NCBI RefSeq assembly: GCF_008831285.2
Contig: NC_045146.1
Coordinates: 24,693,703 to 24,757,702, forward strand
From: Nymphaea colorata
Lineage: Eukaryota > Streptophyta > Magnoliopsida > Nymphaeales > Nymphaeaceae
DNA: 64,000 bases
Direction of reading: 5' to 3'
The notes under the pieces are model-generated. The model searched no databases and was not told where the DNA came from. It was given only the letters and a program-made list of their open reading frames with translations. This document shows, piece after piece, positions 1-12,800 of the stretch; the stretch's first letter is position 1; the number at the start of each line of letters is the position of its first letter. Position numbers and translations under genes: made by a program.

Positions 1-65
1 AGGGCAGTGGGGTAATCACATTGTGACTGGTGTGGCCAATTGCCCACTCCAATCTCTTAAAAGTT

Positions 66-106
<41 letters not shown>

Positions 107-2750
107 TTATCTAGATAAAGAGGCACTGAGCCAGAAGATGGGAAACTTCGATTAAACACAACAAAAGCACAAAATTCATGAGGAAACAAAAGGAGGACCA
201 TCATCGTAAGGGGGGAAAAGTTGGATGAACTTTATGTGGAAGAAATGGCATAAAGGAAAAGGTGAAGGGCTCCCAAGTTTTGGAGAAATCACAGGCGCCA
301 GAAGCAATGTTGATCCAGTATTGACTACTAAGGGGGCATTCGATTGCTTCGAATTTGAAACCTATAAATATAATGCAGATCTACATGCCATTGTTGATGT
401 GGGAGAAGATCCATGGTTCATCAAACTGATGATCTTAAGTCCTGATCTAAGATCCTTACTTCACTTCTTTGCATTGAGAAAAGTTTGTATTTAAGAGCGA
501 GGTTGCAAGAGAGGCTGAAACCGCGGTTCTCAGATCTCAAATTCGAAGCTATCAAATGTCCATTAAAGGCTGTTTGCCTTGAAAATTTAGTTGAAACTTC
601 CTTTTAAAAATATTTCTACTGGAGGATGAAGTTTCTATCAATAATTGAATATGAGGGTTTTGCTATTCATTATGAAATTGAATGTTGTGCTTTTATCAGG
701 AAGGTCAACAGATTGGATTCCAACGGATATAGCCTTATTGTATCTTATTTAGCGGATGGTGGCACATTTAAATTTAAATTCAGATTCAAATAAAAAAAAA
801 CAATAAGTTTAGCATACAAAACCGAACCCGACTTTGAAATTTATAAACTGAATCTTACCCAATTCAATTTTTAAATTCACAACAAAAAAAAATCCAAAGC
901 TGACTTTTAAATACACAACTGTATTTGAACCACATCATAATGATATGTTAAGAACCAAATTTCTAAATGCATGGCTATTGGTATACCAGATATTTATTTA
1001 AAACTGAATTCATATCCAACAATATATCATTCCTAATTAGCTTTGAATTGGATTTAATTTCTTAATCAGATGTTAATTTTTTTTCCATATCGGATTTCTT
1101 TTTTGAAGCAGTTTGGTAGGATGTATGTTCCGACTCTACTCAGTCGACATCCCTAACTTTTATTAAATATTATGTTTTATCAAAATCATTTTTGAAGAGT
1201 ACATCTTTTTGGGGAGAATAAACATTTTGTCAATTCAAAATTCATTTGTGGAACTCCTTATAAGTAGGATAAAATCTTTGTTACAAAGTGACACCGAGAC
1301 TGGTTTGAGTGACATGATTAGTCGCCTGCCAATTGTTGATTTACGGGTGGATTTGGCCTACAGGATATAACATAATCACTTTAAATTTCGTGAAAGGAAT
1401 ACTTTAAGGAGCTGTTTGGCAAAAATGTTATTGTTTCATGAATCTAATCTAAAGTTTGACATAGACATATGGTACACAGTATTGCACGAACAAGCTGCTT
1501 CAAACTTGGGAGTAAATTCATCAATTCAGCACAAAATCAATTTTCTCGAACTTGGTTTCTAGCGCAGAAAAATATCTGAATCTGATTGAGCATTGTCATT
1601 TGTTCATCTGAATCCAAATTAGACTATGGAAACCTGACAAGTTAGATGTTATAACAGTTATATCCGAGGTTCCATCTAAATCCTTATTCAGACCCTTTTC
1701 GATACTGCCAACCATAAAAGGAAATGGACATGAATTCCTCTAACTCGATTCAAGCGCCAGTTTGGACTCGAGCTCAAAAATCACACACAGATATATATAT
1801 ATATACATATCTGTGAGCGCGGTCTGCTCTTAAGACTTTAATGGAATCATGTTTTAATTAGATTACATGGGATAGATATTTATATGAAAGAAATCTAAAC
1901 GTAAGCGTGTTTGCAGAAAATACTTACGCATCTATTTTGAAAAGTTCATTTCTGCAGTATTCAGACTTGGTTATAATTTCCTCATCTGAATCTTCAAATT
2001 CTGTGGAAGCTGAACATTGACGGAGAAGATTTCTCCAGAAGTATGAACAGCAATCATGGCAGCGTAGACGATCATCCACACTCATTAGTTCAGTGGCAAT
2101 GGCCGCTCGTGACCGTTCAACTCAACATGATAAGAGCCTTCTAGTTCTAGATGGTAATTGGCAGTCAAGCCGCTGTATAACAAGTACAAAGAGAAGACAT
2201 TCGAATTAAGCGTGATTATGACTACGTTACAGATCAAAACTACCACTCCATTGATGCGCCTTGCGATCCATCATTGTGCCTCCCATGCTTCCTTCAACTT
2301 TAAGGTACATGTTATAAAGTTCAGCACTTTCATGAAGCGCAAAATTAATAAAGTCGGTCCTTGATGTGCTCACATTATTTTAGCTCATATTCAATTAAAT
2401 CTGAGCATGTGAAACTTCTAATTGATCAAAACAAAGTGAAGACAAGACGCGTGATTTGTAATTATAGTTATTTCTGAAACGAGTTTCTGTTATACATTGA
2501 AGAACCCTTTTAACCAACATTCAAAAGAAAGTTTTTCCCAAGTATCGGCGCCAGATTTCTCAACAATTAACGAGATTTTGAGAGCACGGTGGTGCAGAAA
2601 AGGAGGGAGAAGGGCCAGCGCGAATCGGCAGCAAATGGTGGCGGTTGCCTTCATACGCGACGGTGCAACCAAAGAAGAGAGAGAAAGAAAGAGCGCACGT
2701 GATTCTCTGTCTCTGCACTACCACTGTTCACCTTGTGATTCTCTCTCTCT
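1..2750. other. Intergenic region left of the xylanase gene
   Basis: No gene is recognised here. It holds a (TA)n tract at 69-102, a short one near 1790-1806, and an AT-rich stretch at about 760-1100 with the reiterated AAATTCAGATTCAAA type of motif that recurs elsewhere in the window. The reading frame at 225-494 (89 codons) resembles no family I know and is not supported by splice sites or neighbours. The last 100 bases are CT-rich and lead into a TATA element. Confidence 0.5.
69..102. repeat. (TA)n microsatellite
   Basis: Uninterrupted TA dinucleotides for about 34 bases, read directly. Confidence 0.95.
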
Positions 2751-2754
2751 CTCT

Positions 2755-2760
2755 TATAAA
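2755..2760 (+). promoter_or_regulatory. Probable TATA box of the xylanase gene
   Basis: TATAAA follows a CT-rich tract and lies 155 bases before the chosen ATG, a normal distance for a plant promoter with a leader of about 120 bases. The assignment rests on position and sequence only. Confidence 0.45.
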
Positions 2761-2914
2761 TCTCCCCCTTGGGCTTTGTCGCCATTGCAGTTCTTCACGC
2801 CCACAATCCTCCAATTGCCAACCCATCCTTCCGTTCGTCTTCTTCCTAACTAGTAAGATCCCATTAATTCCACCCCTGCTCCTCCTTCCTGTCTTGGTAC
2901 ACACTACTACCCAG

Positions 2915-4485
2915 ATGAAAAGCAGGCAAATCATCTCTTGCTTTCTTTTGTTGCTGTTGGGCACAACTCATTCCCATGCATCTTATGGTAATGCTCCTCG
3001 AACACCTCTTCCTCTCCCTTTCTTAGAAAGAACCCATTTTGCATGAGTCATTGCTTTCTGCAGACCTTTCTGATTGTTTTCTCTTTTTCTCCCCTTGAAG
3101 AGGGACCGTGGTATGATTCCTCTGCGTACAGTGAGGTATTATGGAGTCCATTGGTGCTTCTTTGTTTCCTCTTTGATTCCCTTCGATTACAAGATGATCA
3201 TGGTTCAGCTGCTTTGATCTTATTTTTCTATGGGTGTTCCAGTGCAAGAAGTACCCGGAGCCACCTCTGTACAATGGGGGGATTCTGAAGGGCACTGATC
3301 CTAAGGAACAAGGAAATCAAACGGGCACCATTTACTCGCCGGCTTATGTGCTACAGAACTTGACGAAGAATACCAAGTACGCATTCTCAGGTAAGTTCCT
3401 TTCCCGCTTGCTTGTGTGCTTGCTCTGAGTGCGTGCTACATAGAAAGACAGAGACAGAAAGGCAGGTAGGTGTTTGGTATGCGCAGAATTGAAACATTAA
3501 TTTAGCTATGAAGCTGACAAGCATTAAAAACAGGGAAGAGGACACGCCATGACCAGCTTTTTCTTCTTTTGATGGTCTGATGTATATGCAATGGCTTCTT
3601 CTTTTTTGGTACCTTCTCCTTTTGTTTTTAATGTCGAACGCGTTTACCGGTGCAAAGTTTTCTGATCTTTTTCCGCTGCAAAAAGCGGAAAAGTTCTACA
3701 AGAAACTTAAAGCTATATTTCACTAGGGCAGTCACGGATTCATTTCCATGGGCTTTAATTTCTGTGCAAACTTAAGCTATAGGTATGCAGTCTGAAGTCA
3801 AAGAGGTTCTGTCGCTGATTTCTAGAGGGTTTTGGGGGTTTCTTCTCCCTATGAGCTTGTCATAAATAACCATGTTCGCATTTAATGAAGGAGAAGGGAC
3901 ATAACTAACAAACTAAGAGTTGTGAAGATTTAAAAGAACAGAGAAGGGAACCTTAAAAGTTAGAGTTGTTAGCAGTATTGGTAATGAAAAATCCAGTGAT
4001 TAAATTAGACAGAACCATGAAAAATCACAGCCATACACATATGATCTGCATTCTTCGTTTAGTAAAAACTTGCGACTAAGTTGACAAACTATTATCCACA
4101 CGTAGCTATCAAATGCGTCAAATCAACGTTAGAAATCTTAGAAAGTATTCAAAGCAACAAAGTGTGTGCACTTCACAAGACCAAATCGTTAATGATTTCT
4201 ACCAAGGGGTTTGCAAAAGGTAGATCATACAGACTTCCAAAGAAGTTTGTCTAAAAATCCCAATTTTCTTTTAGGCTGTCACCATTGCATGTTGCTGGTT
4301 TCATGCCTACAAATTCCTCCATTGTCTTCAAAATATTAACTAAAAGCGACCTGTGATGGCTGTACTTTTTTTCTAAACAATATCCTTGACTTATTGAAAG
4401 AGACCCAGAACCAATGGCATTGGCGGTGAGTCATGTAAAATGCCAACCTTCCTGCTTCAATGCACTGCCCCAGTTCATACTACAG

Positions 4486-4527
<42 letters not shown>

Positions 4528-7500
4528 TAGTGTCCAATACACTGCCCCTAGAATTATTTGAGAGGTGTGTCCTACCAGCTATTGTTACTTTAGACCACTT
4601 GAGGCTTACTTTTATATGCTGTCATTACCATCTTCCTACGCTTGTTGCTGCTTGACATACTTGTAGTCTGCCGACTGGTGTGGACGCTTCCGATCACTGT
4701 TTGGAGCTAGTATGGAATATGACAAAGTTCATGATCATTGTCTCTTTCTCTTAAACTTCAAGGCAACCACGCCAGGATTGTCCATATTCATGAATCGATG
4801 GGCTCCTTTTTGGGTCAACAGAATGGGTCTGATTCGAGATCTTGGTCATGTCTCGTATAAGCCAAACGCATAACAGGCGTGTTTTCCGATTGCCGGAATT
4901 CCATAACGTAGGGTTTAGGCGGGTTTTGTAGGTATCTCACGTCTGGTAGTGGCTCACACAATGTTTATTTCTGCAAGTTGGTATTGTCTTTTACGATAAC
5001 TGAGGTCACCTCTAGATGGTGACACTGACCGAAGGACATGGAAAACGGGATCCGGTGCTCTGATACTTGATCCGGTCGTCGGACACGTGACCAAAAAGTT
5101 TAATCTCCAATTGAGAACTTATATCAGATTCGGATTTTAAAAACAACATCCGACTAGATGTGGATTACATATCCAGTTGGCTAGATGTGGATTACATATC
5201 CAGTTGGATTCAGATAAGATTTAGTTTTGAACAAATACCTTATATCCAACTCCCTTAGATTTTGAAAATCCACCATATTCGGTTCAAATTTGGATTCAGA
5301 TTTAGATTTGAACTTAAAAATCAGATTCAGATCGAATTCAGATTGTGAAATCAGATTTTGGATTTGGATATGACTTTTTCTTCATTCATATTTGAATATG
5401 AATTCAAATCTGTGAATATCTAAAAAAGCGGATATAGTTAAGAGTACATTCGATTCAGATCCATCCATTGACAAGGTACTTGAGCCTACCTCGGTTTGAG
5501 ACAAGGAACAGGCCACAACCCCTTTGGTGTGCCTGTGAACCTTGTTGGGTGCCGCCACATAATGTGTTTGATTCCCATGTTAGACCAGGGAATGGATCAC
5601 AGCTATGATTCTTGAATTGGTGACCAAAACAAACGTGTGACTGCTAGTAAAGATTAAAAAGGATAGATTGATCTAGTTTTTTCTTGAGTTTTTCAAAGTT
5701 TATCAGCAGAATGAGTTCTTAATCTTACTCAAATTTTGCTAGAAGCAAGAAGCATTCGATGTGTTCGGTTTTGGGTATCATCCAAAACTTGTTCTAATCA
5801 AAAGTCCACATTTATGCAGCTTGGGTACAAATTGGTGGAGCAGATTCTGCTACAGTGAAGGCCAGATTAGCCATTGACAACGCCTCCATACAATGTGTGG
5901 GGAACGTTGTTGCCCAGAGAGGGTGTTGGTCCTTCCTCAAGGGCGGTTTTGTTCCCGACTCGTCCACTCCCTACGCCGTTTTATTCTTTCAGGTGACCGG
6001 ATTCGTTTTTCCGGCAATGATTCTTCCATGAAAGACCTTGCTGCTGCTTGATGATGATGACATCTTTTGTGTTACACAGAATTCAGGTGATGCAAATGTT
6101 GATATCCAAGTCTCCGCTGCTTCTCTGCAGCCATTCACGGACGAGGAATGGAGCGCACATCAGCAGAACTGGATCTCACTGGTAATTCGTCTCTTGCAAA
6201 AAGGAAAAAATGCCATCAATAATTTTTATACAAATGTTTCAGATGTTCTAGTCCGATTCAGAAAGAATCCAAATCCAACTAGTAATCTAAAAGAAAATAT
6301 GGACTCTTCAACCATTCCTTTATTTTTTTTTTGCATTTTTCCATTTGAATTAACTAAGAAGCACAAACATTTATAGAGGAGGAAAAGAAGAGTGACGGTG
6401 CACGTGACAGACTTGAATGGCAACCGTTTACAAGGTGCATATGTTACTCTCAGGCAGAGATCCAGGGAGTTCCCGTTTGGTTCAGCCATTTCTAAGACAA
6501 TTATTGGGAACTTTCCTTACCAGGTAAGTTCTCGTTCTCTTTTCCTCTGGATATTGCAAAATGGCAAGGAAAATGAACCGGTTCAATTTCTCACAAACAG
6601 AAGTGGTTCGTCGAGCGGTTCAATGTGGCCGTTTTCGAGAACGAGCTCAAGTGGTATGCGACCGAGCCCGACCCCGGCAAGCTTAACTACACCCTGGCTG
6701 ACCAGATGCTGAGCTTTGTCCGCGAGAACCAAATCTCAGTCAGGGGCCACAATATTTTCTGGGAGGACCCGGTCTACACACCTGGGTGGGTCCGCAACCT
6801 CACCGGGTTGGATCTGGTCAGTGCGGTCAGTTCGCGGATCGAGAGCCTAATGACCAAGTATAAAGGGGAGTTCATGCACTGGGATGTGAGCAATGAGATG
6901 CTTCACTTTGACTTCTACGAGAGCCGACTCGGTGCCAACGCGTCGAACCAGTTCTTCGAGACGGCACGGCGAGCCGACCCGTGGGCAACTCTCTTCATGA
7001 ATGAGTTCAATGTGGTGGAGACATGTGATGATGTTAACTCAACTGTTGATGCCTACATCTCCATGCTAAGAAGAGTGAAGGGAAACAGTGGAATGTTGGA
7101 AGGAATTGGCTTGGAGTCACACTTCACTAAGCCAAACATTCCATTTGTGAGGGCTACATTGGATAAACTTGCCACCTTGGGCATGCCCATATGGCTCACT
7201 GAGCTTGACATCAGCAAAACCCTAGACCAAAGAACCCAGGTGAGATAGAACTTCTCTATCCATACATATAGCCTGATTTTTATGGTACCCATGAGCACTA
7301 TGCTTGTGAAATTTATAGTGAGTTAGGCAGCAATGCAGTCCTGGACCCAGAGATAAAAGAAAATGGAAGACATTGAGGTGCTTAAGCTTCTGGTTATCAC
7401 TGCTTAAACAAGGGTTTTACTTTTTTATGTATGTTTGGCATCTTGCAAAATGTGACCAAGTTCTTGAACTTACAAAATTTAACAATCTTTTGACAGGCAC

Positions 7501-7832
7501 TTTATTTAGAAGAGGTGTTGAGGGAAGGGTTCTCCCACCCGTCGGTGAACGGGATAATGCTGTGGACGGCTCTTCACCCGAAGGGATGCTACCAGATGTG
7601 CCTCACGGACAACAACCTCCAAAACCTGCCACCGGGGGACGTGGTCGACAGGCTTCTTCAAGAATGGTACACCGGCCAAGTCGCCGGTCAGACCGACGGC
7701 CATGGCTGCTTCGACTTTGAAGGCTTCTTGGGCGACTACGATCTCAGTGCTGCTTATGGCTCCAAGATCGTCAACTCCACCTTGTCACTTTTCCAAGGGG
7801 ACGAGACCCTTCATTTCAACGTCCAGATATAA
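2915..7832 (+). CDS. GH10 endo-1,4-beta-xylanase with N-terminal CBM4_9/CBM22-like domain, secreted
   Basis: Hydrolyses internal beta-1,4 linkages of xylan in the cell wall. Eight exons: 2915-2987, 3101-3135, 3243-3390, 5820-5992, 6080-6181, 6377-6523, 6601-7239 and 7497-7832. All junctions are GT-AG and in frame, giving 550 residues, the usual size for plant GH10 proteins of this kind. Residues 1-23 form a signal peptide (MKSRQ, a Leu-rich core, HSHAS). Residues about 35-170 form the carbohydrate-binding module (NGGILKGTD, AWVQIGGAD, CWSFLKGGF). The GH10 barrel runs from about residue 185 to 500. Glu325 in WDVSNEM is the acid/base and Glu427 in WLTELDIS the nucleophile. RGHNIFWEDP, LWTALHP and GCFDFEGFLGDY are further family signatures. 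The start is the first ATG after the TATA box and opens the signal peptide. Intron 3 is 2.4 kb and holds repeats. Both catalytic residues are present, so the enzyme should be active. Some plant GH10 proteins act mainly as transglycosylases, so the exact reaction is inferred. Confidence 0.93.
4489..4524. repeat. (AT)n microsatellite in xylanase intron 3
   Basis: About 36 bases of pure AT dinucleotides inside the 2.4-kb third intron. Confidence 0.95.
5040..5470. repeat. Dispersed AT-rich repeat (GGATTTGGATTCAGAT type) in xylanase intron 3
   Basis: A stretch dominated by reiterated variants of GGATTCAGATTTGAA and its complement, inside intron 3. The same style of sequence recurs at about 760-1100, 36650-37330, 45590-46450 and 47000-47240. 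It has no coding potential. It is probably the degenerate part of a mobile element, but no terminal repeats were identified. Confidence 0.5.
5154..5207. repeat. Tandem duplication, 27-bp unit x2
   Basis: The unit beginning CTAGATGTGGATTACATATC is repeated immediately and identically at 5154-5180 and 5181-5207, inside the dispersed repeat of intron 3. Confidence 0.9.
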
Positions 7833-9645
7833 AGGATACCATTCGTTAGATTTTCGTACATATATAATTGCAGATATATATCAGAGGATGTTGTGAATCA
7901 GAGAGATTTTCACGCCATTTGGTGGTTTTTTTTTCTTCGAGTAACCAGAAGAAGGGAGAGGAGTCACTTGAGTGCGGTTAACAATGGGGTGTTTCATCAA
8001 CTGGGTTGAGATTTTAACCGGACGTGAAATTTTCCACGGAAAGAAGGAGACAGTGGAAAGATCTTACTCGTTCGATTTGGAGTACTGAGATAAGCCAAAT
8101 TAAGCTGAAATCGCGTGCCCTGCCTCTACTGTTAAATTCTTGTTCGTTTTTGGATGTACTTGATTTCTTTGGTTTTCTTTTCTCTCGTTTTGTTTGTTTT
8201 AAAAGAGTAGATCTCGTCTGAACGATGCTGTGTTTGTTAAAGAGATCAAAAAGATTATTAATGGATGAAGAATCGAGCCCCTGTTCCCAACAACATTTCG
8301 CTTCTTCCACAGAACAGGGCCAGGACTTAAAATCCTTCAAGTTAAAGAAGGCCAGGAATTCAACGATGCAGATACTCATTTACTGCAAAATCTGAATGTT
8401 GTTCTGTATCCAATCTGTAGTTGATTCAATGGCAGTCTTTTTTTTTTCTTTTTTTTCCTTTTAAAAGAGAAATGTCTTTGTGGGTGGAAAGAACCAAAAT
8501 CGACTGAAAATTTTAGATGATCACGTACGTCCGCTACTTTTCGTTGCCGGTCAACACACGAAATGAATCGTCCGTTCCACGCATTATCGGGACATAATCC
8601 ACACAAGTTCGCTGAAAGAAAAGGCGAAGGATACAATACACTTCCAGTCGGGCGGACACCTTATGTCATTTTCTGATAATGATCTCACTCACACGCTGCC
8701 AAATGAAAGCCTAATTGTTTCATGGTCGTCTCTCAAACTCCAGTGAAAGTATTAATAAGAAAATTTAAATAATGGTTTGTTGTTTTTGAAAAAAAATGAT
8801 TATTTTAAATGTGACCCAGACAGATATAACTTTTGAGGTACTTTAATATACCATGATTTAAAAAAAAAAAAAAAACTTTTTTCTGTAAATAAAAAAGAAG
8901 GAACTGATTGTGGTGGCTTAGAAATGGTGTCCTACCTACCTAACTTCATCAGATCCTTTATGTTTGGCACTTATCTTGTCTCCTTTATTGCAATCTATGG
9001 ATGTAATACACATTTGCTATAGACATATAATTTTGTGTGTAAATTTTATGCGACTATATACCAAACCCTGTTTGAATAGTAATTGGATCTAAGTTTTGTT
9101 ACTTTAAGTAGAACATACTTGAAATTGAATCGAATTCACTCGTTTACACGCTAACTTTAGCATGCCGTACTTTGATCCTTCCCGGATAAACTTAAAAAGC
9201 TATTTATTCTTTCTTTAACTCCACAATCGGCACAGTCTTTATGAATTATAACTGGAGAATCCAACCGTGGGCTTCCGAAGTAAACATATTTCCTATTCCA
9301 TTTGTCTTAAAGACTCCATTGAGACCACTTTTACTAAATAAAAGGAAATTTTTTTTACTACACGCCCAAAGTCAATTCCCTGTCGTGTGTTTTGGGAAAA
9401 AGTCGTAAAAATAACGTTAAATATCTTTTTACTACACGCCCAAAGTCAATTCCCTGTCGTATGTTTTGGGAAAAAGTCGTAAAAATAACGTTAAATATAT
9501 TTTTTCTGCCTACGTGCGGTTCACGCACCTTTTGGTTTGCCTTCTTTCCAATCCCCACCGTCCAAATCCTTTCTTGGCCCCATGGAATGGAATGGAAGTC
9601 ACTAGAAGCAGTGGAGCTCTACAACGTCAAGGCGGGCAGTTTCAC
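7833..9645. other. Intergenic region between xylanase and GRP94 genes
   Basis: No gene is seen. It should include the xylanase 3' untranslated region. It contains homopolymer runs (T-rich at about 8431-8462, A-rich at about 8860-8875) and, near its right end, a 74-bp tandem duplication. Frames on both strands are short and look like chance. Confidence 0.5.
9357..9504. repeat. Tandem duplication, 74-bp unit x2
   Basis: The unit starting ACTACACGCCCAAAGTCAAT runs 9357-9430 and again 9431-9504 with only a couple of differences. It sits about 390 bases upstream of the GRP94 start codon. Its origin is unclear. Confidence 0.9.
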
Positions 9646-9664
9646 CCAATGGCTTACTGCCATG
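9646..9664 (+). promoter_or_regulatory. ERSE-like element (CCAAT-N9-CCATG)
   Basis: CCAAT at 9646-9650 is followed, after exactly nine bases, by CCATG at 9660-9664. The ER stress response element is CCAAT-N9-CCACG, so there is one mismatch. It lies about 230 bases upstream of an ER chaperone start codon, where such an element is expected. A bZIP-type TGACGTCGTCA lies at 9734-9744. Function is inferred from sequence and context. Confidence 0.35.
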
Positions 9665-9733
9665 TGGATGTGCGGACGAATGGGCTTGCTCCATTTCTGC
9701 TGGGAAGAGATTGGCCGTCCGATGGGCCGCGTT

Positions 9734-9744
9734 TGACGTCGTCA
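9734..9744 (+). promoter_or_regulatory. ACGT-core bZIP-type site upstream of GRP94
   Basis: TGACGTCGTCA contains the TGACGT core bound by bZIP factors, including those that act in the plant unfolded protein response. It lies about 150 bases before the GRP94 ATG. The site is short, so a chance match is possible. Confidence 0.3.
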
Positions 9745-9891
9745 GCCGCTTTCCCACCCGTCGGATGCTCCACGCTAGCACGCGCTCAACACTTGAAATG
9801 CCCCCTCCCTCTCTCCCTCCCCGCCCAGTGGGCTTCGCTCGATCGATCGCTCGACACTCTCTCTCTCCGCGAGAGACACACCTGAGATACC

Positions 9892-12800
9892 ATGAAGTGG
9901 AGGATTCCCGCTGCTCTGCTCCTCCTCTTGCTCCTCTCCCTGCTTCCGGATCAAGGTCTCGTCTCGTTTCTTTCCTCCTCCTCCCTCTCCCTCTGATTCT
10001 TTTCCGTCCGTTCGTTTGTGGTGGATCTGGTTGGGCGAGGGGTGGGATGTGGAATTCAATGTCCTTTCTTGTCTTTCTGAGATGATCCGTTTTGTAATGC
10101 TTGAAGATGGTCACTCTCGATTTTTTGGTGGATTCATTTCTCAAAATCTCTTTTGTGTGCGATCTTTAGGGCGACATTTGCATGCGAATGCGGAGGAGAA
10201 CGAGGCCTCGGATGGGGCCGTGAATCCGCCGAAGGTGGAGGAGAAAATCGGGGCGATTCCTGACGCTTTATCTACTGATTCCGAAGTTGTTCAAAGGTTT
10301 TTGATCCGTCCTCTCTCTTAGTTTAGCTAGATTTTGGTGTTTGAATACGCGGGGTGAGATCTGGACTTGTGTCTCTAGTATATGTGTTTTGGGTAGGTGA
10401 TAGTATCAGGACCGAGAACTGAAGGTGACTGGAGTTGGATTCTTTCTTTGTAGGAAGACTTTGCGCTGCCTTTTTTTGTTTTTTTTAGGAGGAGGGAAAT
10501 AAATTAATATATGAATTTTTCTCTTTTTCTTTCTTGCATAGTTTAGTAAAATTTTGTATAAGAAAAGTATTTTAGATCTCTATTTTGCGTCATTGAAATT
10601 TCTTTCTGTTGTTGCATTTCAGGGAGTCGGAGTCGATTTCCCGAAAAACCTTGCGGAGCAATGGAGAGAAGTTTGAGTTCCAGGCCGAGGTCTCCAGGCT
10701 CATGGACATTATCATTAACTCCTTGTACAGTAACAAGGATATTTTCTTGAGGGAACTCATCTCCAATGCTTCTGATGTGAGTTCCAATAGTTGTGCTGCT
10801 TCCGCATTGTATTCTAATTTATTTCTGCGGAGTGGTTTTATCTGATTTTTAACGACGAAATTTTGGATTAGGCGCTGGACAAGATCAGGTTCCTTTCCCT
10901 CACAGACAAGGAGGTCTTGGGTGAAGGAGAGAACACCAAGCTCGAAATCCAGGTTAGTATGCAGATTGTTATTGTGTTATATCGAATTTGAACCTTACCG
11001 AGTTTGGTCTTTCTTAGAAATAGGAATTGATGAACTCGATGTTTCAAAAAGTGACCATTTCTTTAATTGTGTCTTTACAACATGATCAAATACTAGAAGT
11101 CTAAACCTGGTTGCAGCATATTGGTCTTTAATCTGGAATGCTGATAAAGCTCATCATGAATTGTTTCCATGTAGATTAAGTTGGACAAAGAGAAAAAGTT
11201 GTTGTCTATTCGCGACCGAGGAATTGGAATGACAAAAGAAGATCTCATCAAGAACTTGGGTACCATAGCTAAGTCAGGGACTTCAGGTGCTAATTTGTTG
11301 CTATAAGACTTTAACATTATCAAATGTTCAGTGGTGTGTGAACTTCCAGCAGGAGTTTGATCGGCCATGTTATTGCAGCTTTTGTTGAGAAAATGCAGAC
11401 TGGAGGTGACTTGAATTTGATCGGTCAGTTTGGAGTTGGGTTCTACTCGGTCTACCTCGTTGCCGACTATGTTGAGGTCATTAGCAAACATAATGATGAT
11501 AAGCAGTAAGTGTTATGCCTTAAATTGTAGATTTTTGACTTGTTTGAATTTGTGGTTTTGTGTTCATCCTCATTTTGCTTGGATACCTTTTGCACTTTCA
11601 GGTATGTATGGGAATCTAAAGCAGATGGACAATTTGCAGTATCAGAAGATACATGGAATGAACCACTTGGTCGTGGGACAGAGATCAGGTTGCATCTGAG
11701 GGAAGAAGCTAGCGAATACTTGCAGGAGGAGAAACTGAAGGTGGGTGATTATCTACCATATGTCAAGTTACCTGCTTACTATTAATTCTCATAATGCATT
11801 AAGTCTCTAGTTCCATGATATCTCGGATAATTGAACCATGCGATCCATGATTGTAGTGTGGGAAAACTTGTGTTATTTCCAGTAATAAATGGTCAGACTC
11901 TTATACTTTAAGGCAGGTATAAACAGCAGCTTGCAACCATGAAAGCTATGAAAACGAACATGTAAAGATACCGTAAATTCTGTGAATCGCATTGAGAAAT
12001 GTGTCATGGGATGATTATCAGTTCCTTTGTCATTTCTATCCACAGTTTAGTTCTCTTACTTCTATCATAGGCTTCTATGGAAAATAATATTAGAGATTAC
12101 TTCCATACGCTGCTGAAACATACCATAAATCCTACTACAAGTGCTACGCTGCCTGCATATCACAAAATGAATGGTATATTGCATTTGATTGCCTACGTGA
12201 TTCCATCATTCCAGTAACATGAATGATTAATGTATACCTTATTGATTCCCTCCGTGCTTTCTGATAACACAAATGCGTAGGTGCTCGGGTCGCCACTATT
12301 ACATTCTTTTGCTGTAAATAAGCCTAGTTAGTTGCCTTCCTTTAGTACTCACGCATGAAAACTTTGCAAGAAGACTCTGGTAATCTGACTTATTGTCTAT
12401 AGCCAGTTCTTTGTCTTTGACGGCAGACATAGGGGTGTGTCCAAGGGGATCTGATCCACAATAGGAATGGGTGAATACAGCCCAGTAGATCAAGCCACTG
12501 GATTGTGTATCCACCAAGCTTGAGTTCAAACCCTGTTGTTTGTCTTCATGATCGTAGATTGACATGATGCTGGTATCGGATCATAAGTGAGCTACCTAGT
12601 GTTCTGCTGCCTGGTCTGAGCTAACCTGGACTATGCAGTCAACAATCTGGCCTTGTGGGTAGGATTATGACCTGAGTTCCTTCTCAGTGCTTGGGTTCAA
12701 AGGGCCTTTTCTGTTCCCTATTATACTCAAAATAGTGGACCGAGTCACATCCCTGTCCCAGCTTGCATGTAGCAAACAAGGGACAGCATGGACAGCCTGT

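Noticed and set aside
225-494. An 89-codon frame near the left edge
   Set aside because: I recognise no family, no promoter and no continuing exon. It is left unannotated rather than called a gene.
9392-10144. Overlapping frames upstream of GRP94 on both strands
   Set aside because: They cross the 74-bp tandem repeat and the GRP94 leader and first exon in other frames, with no homology.
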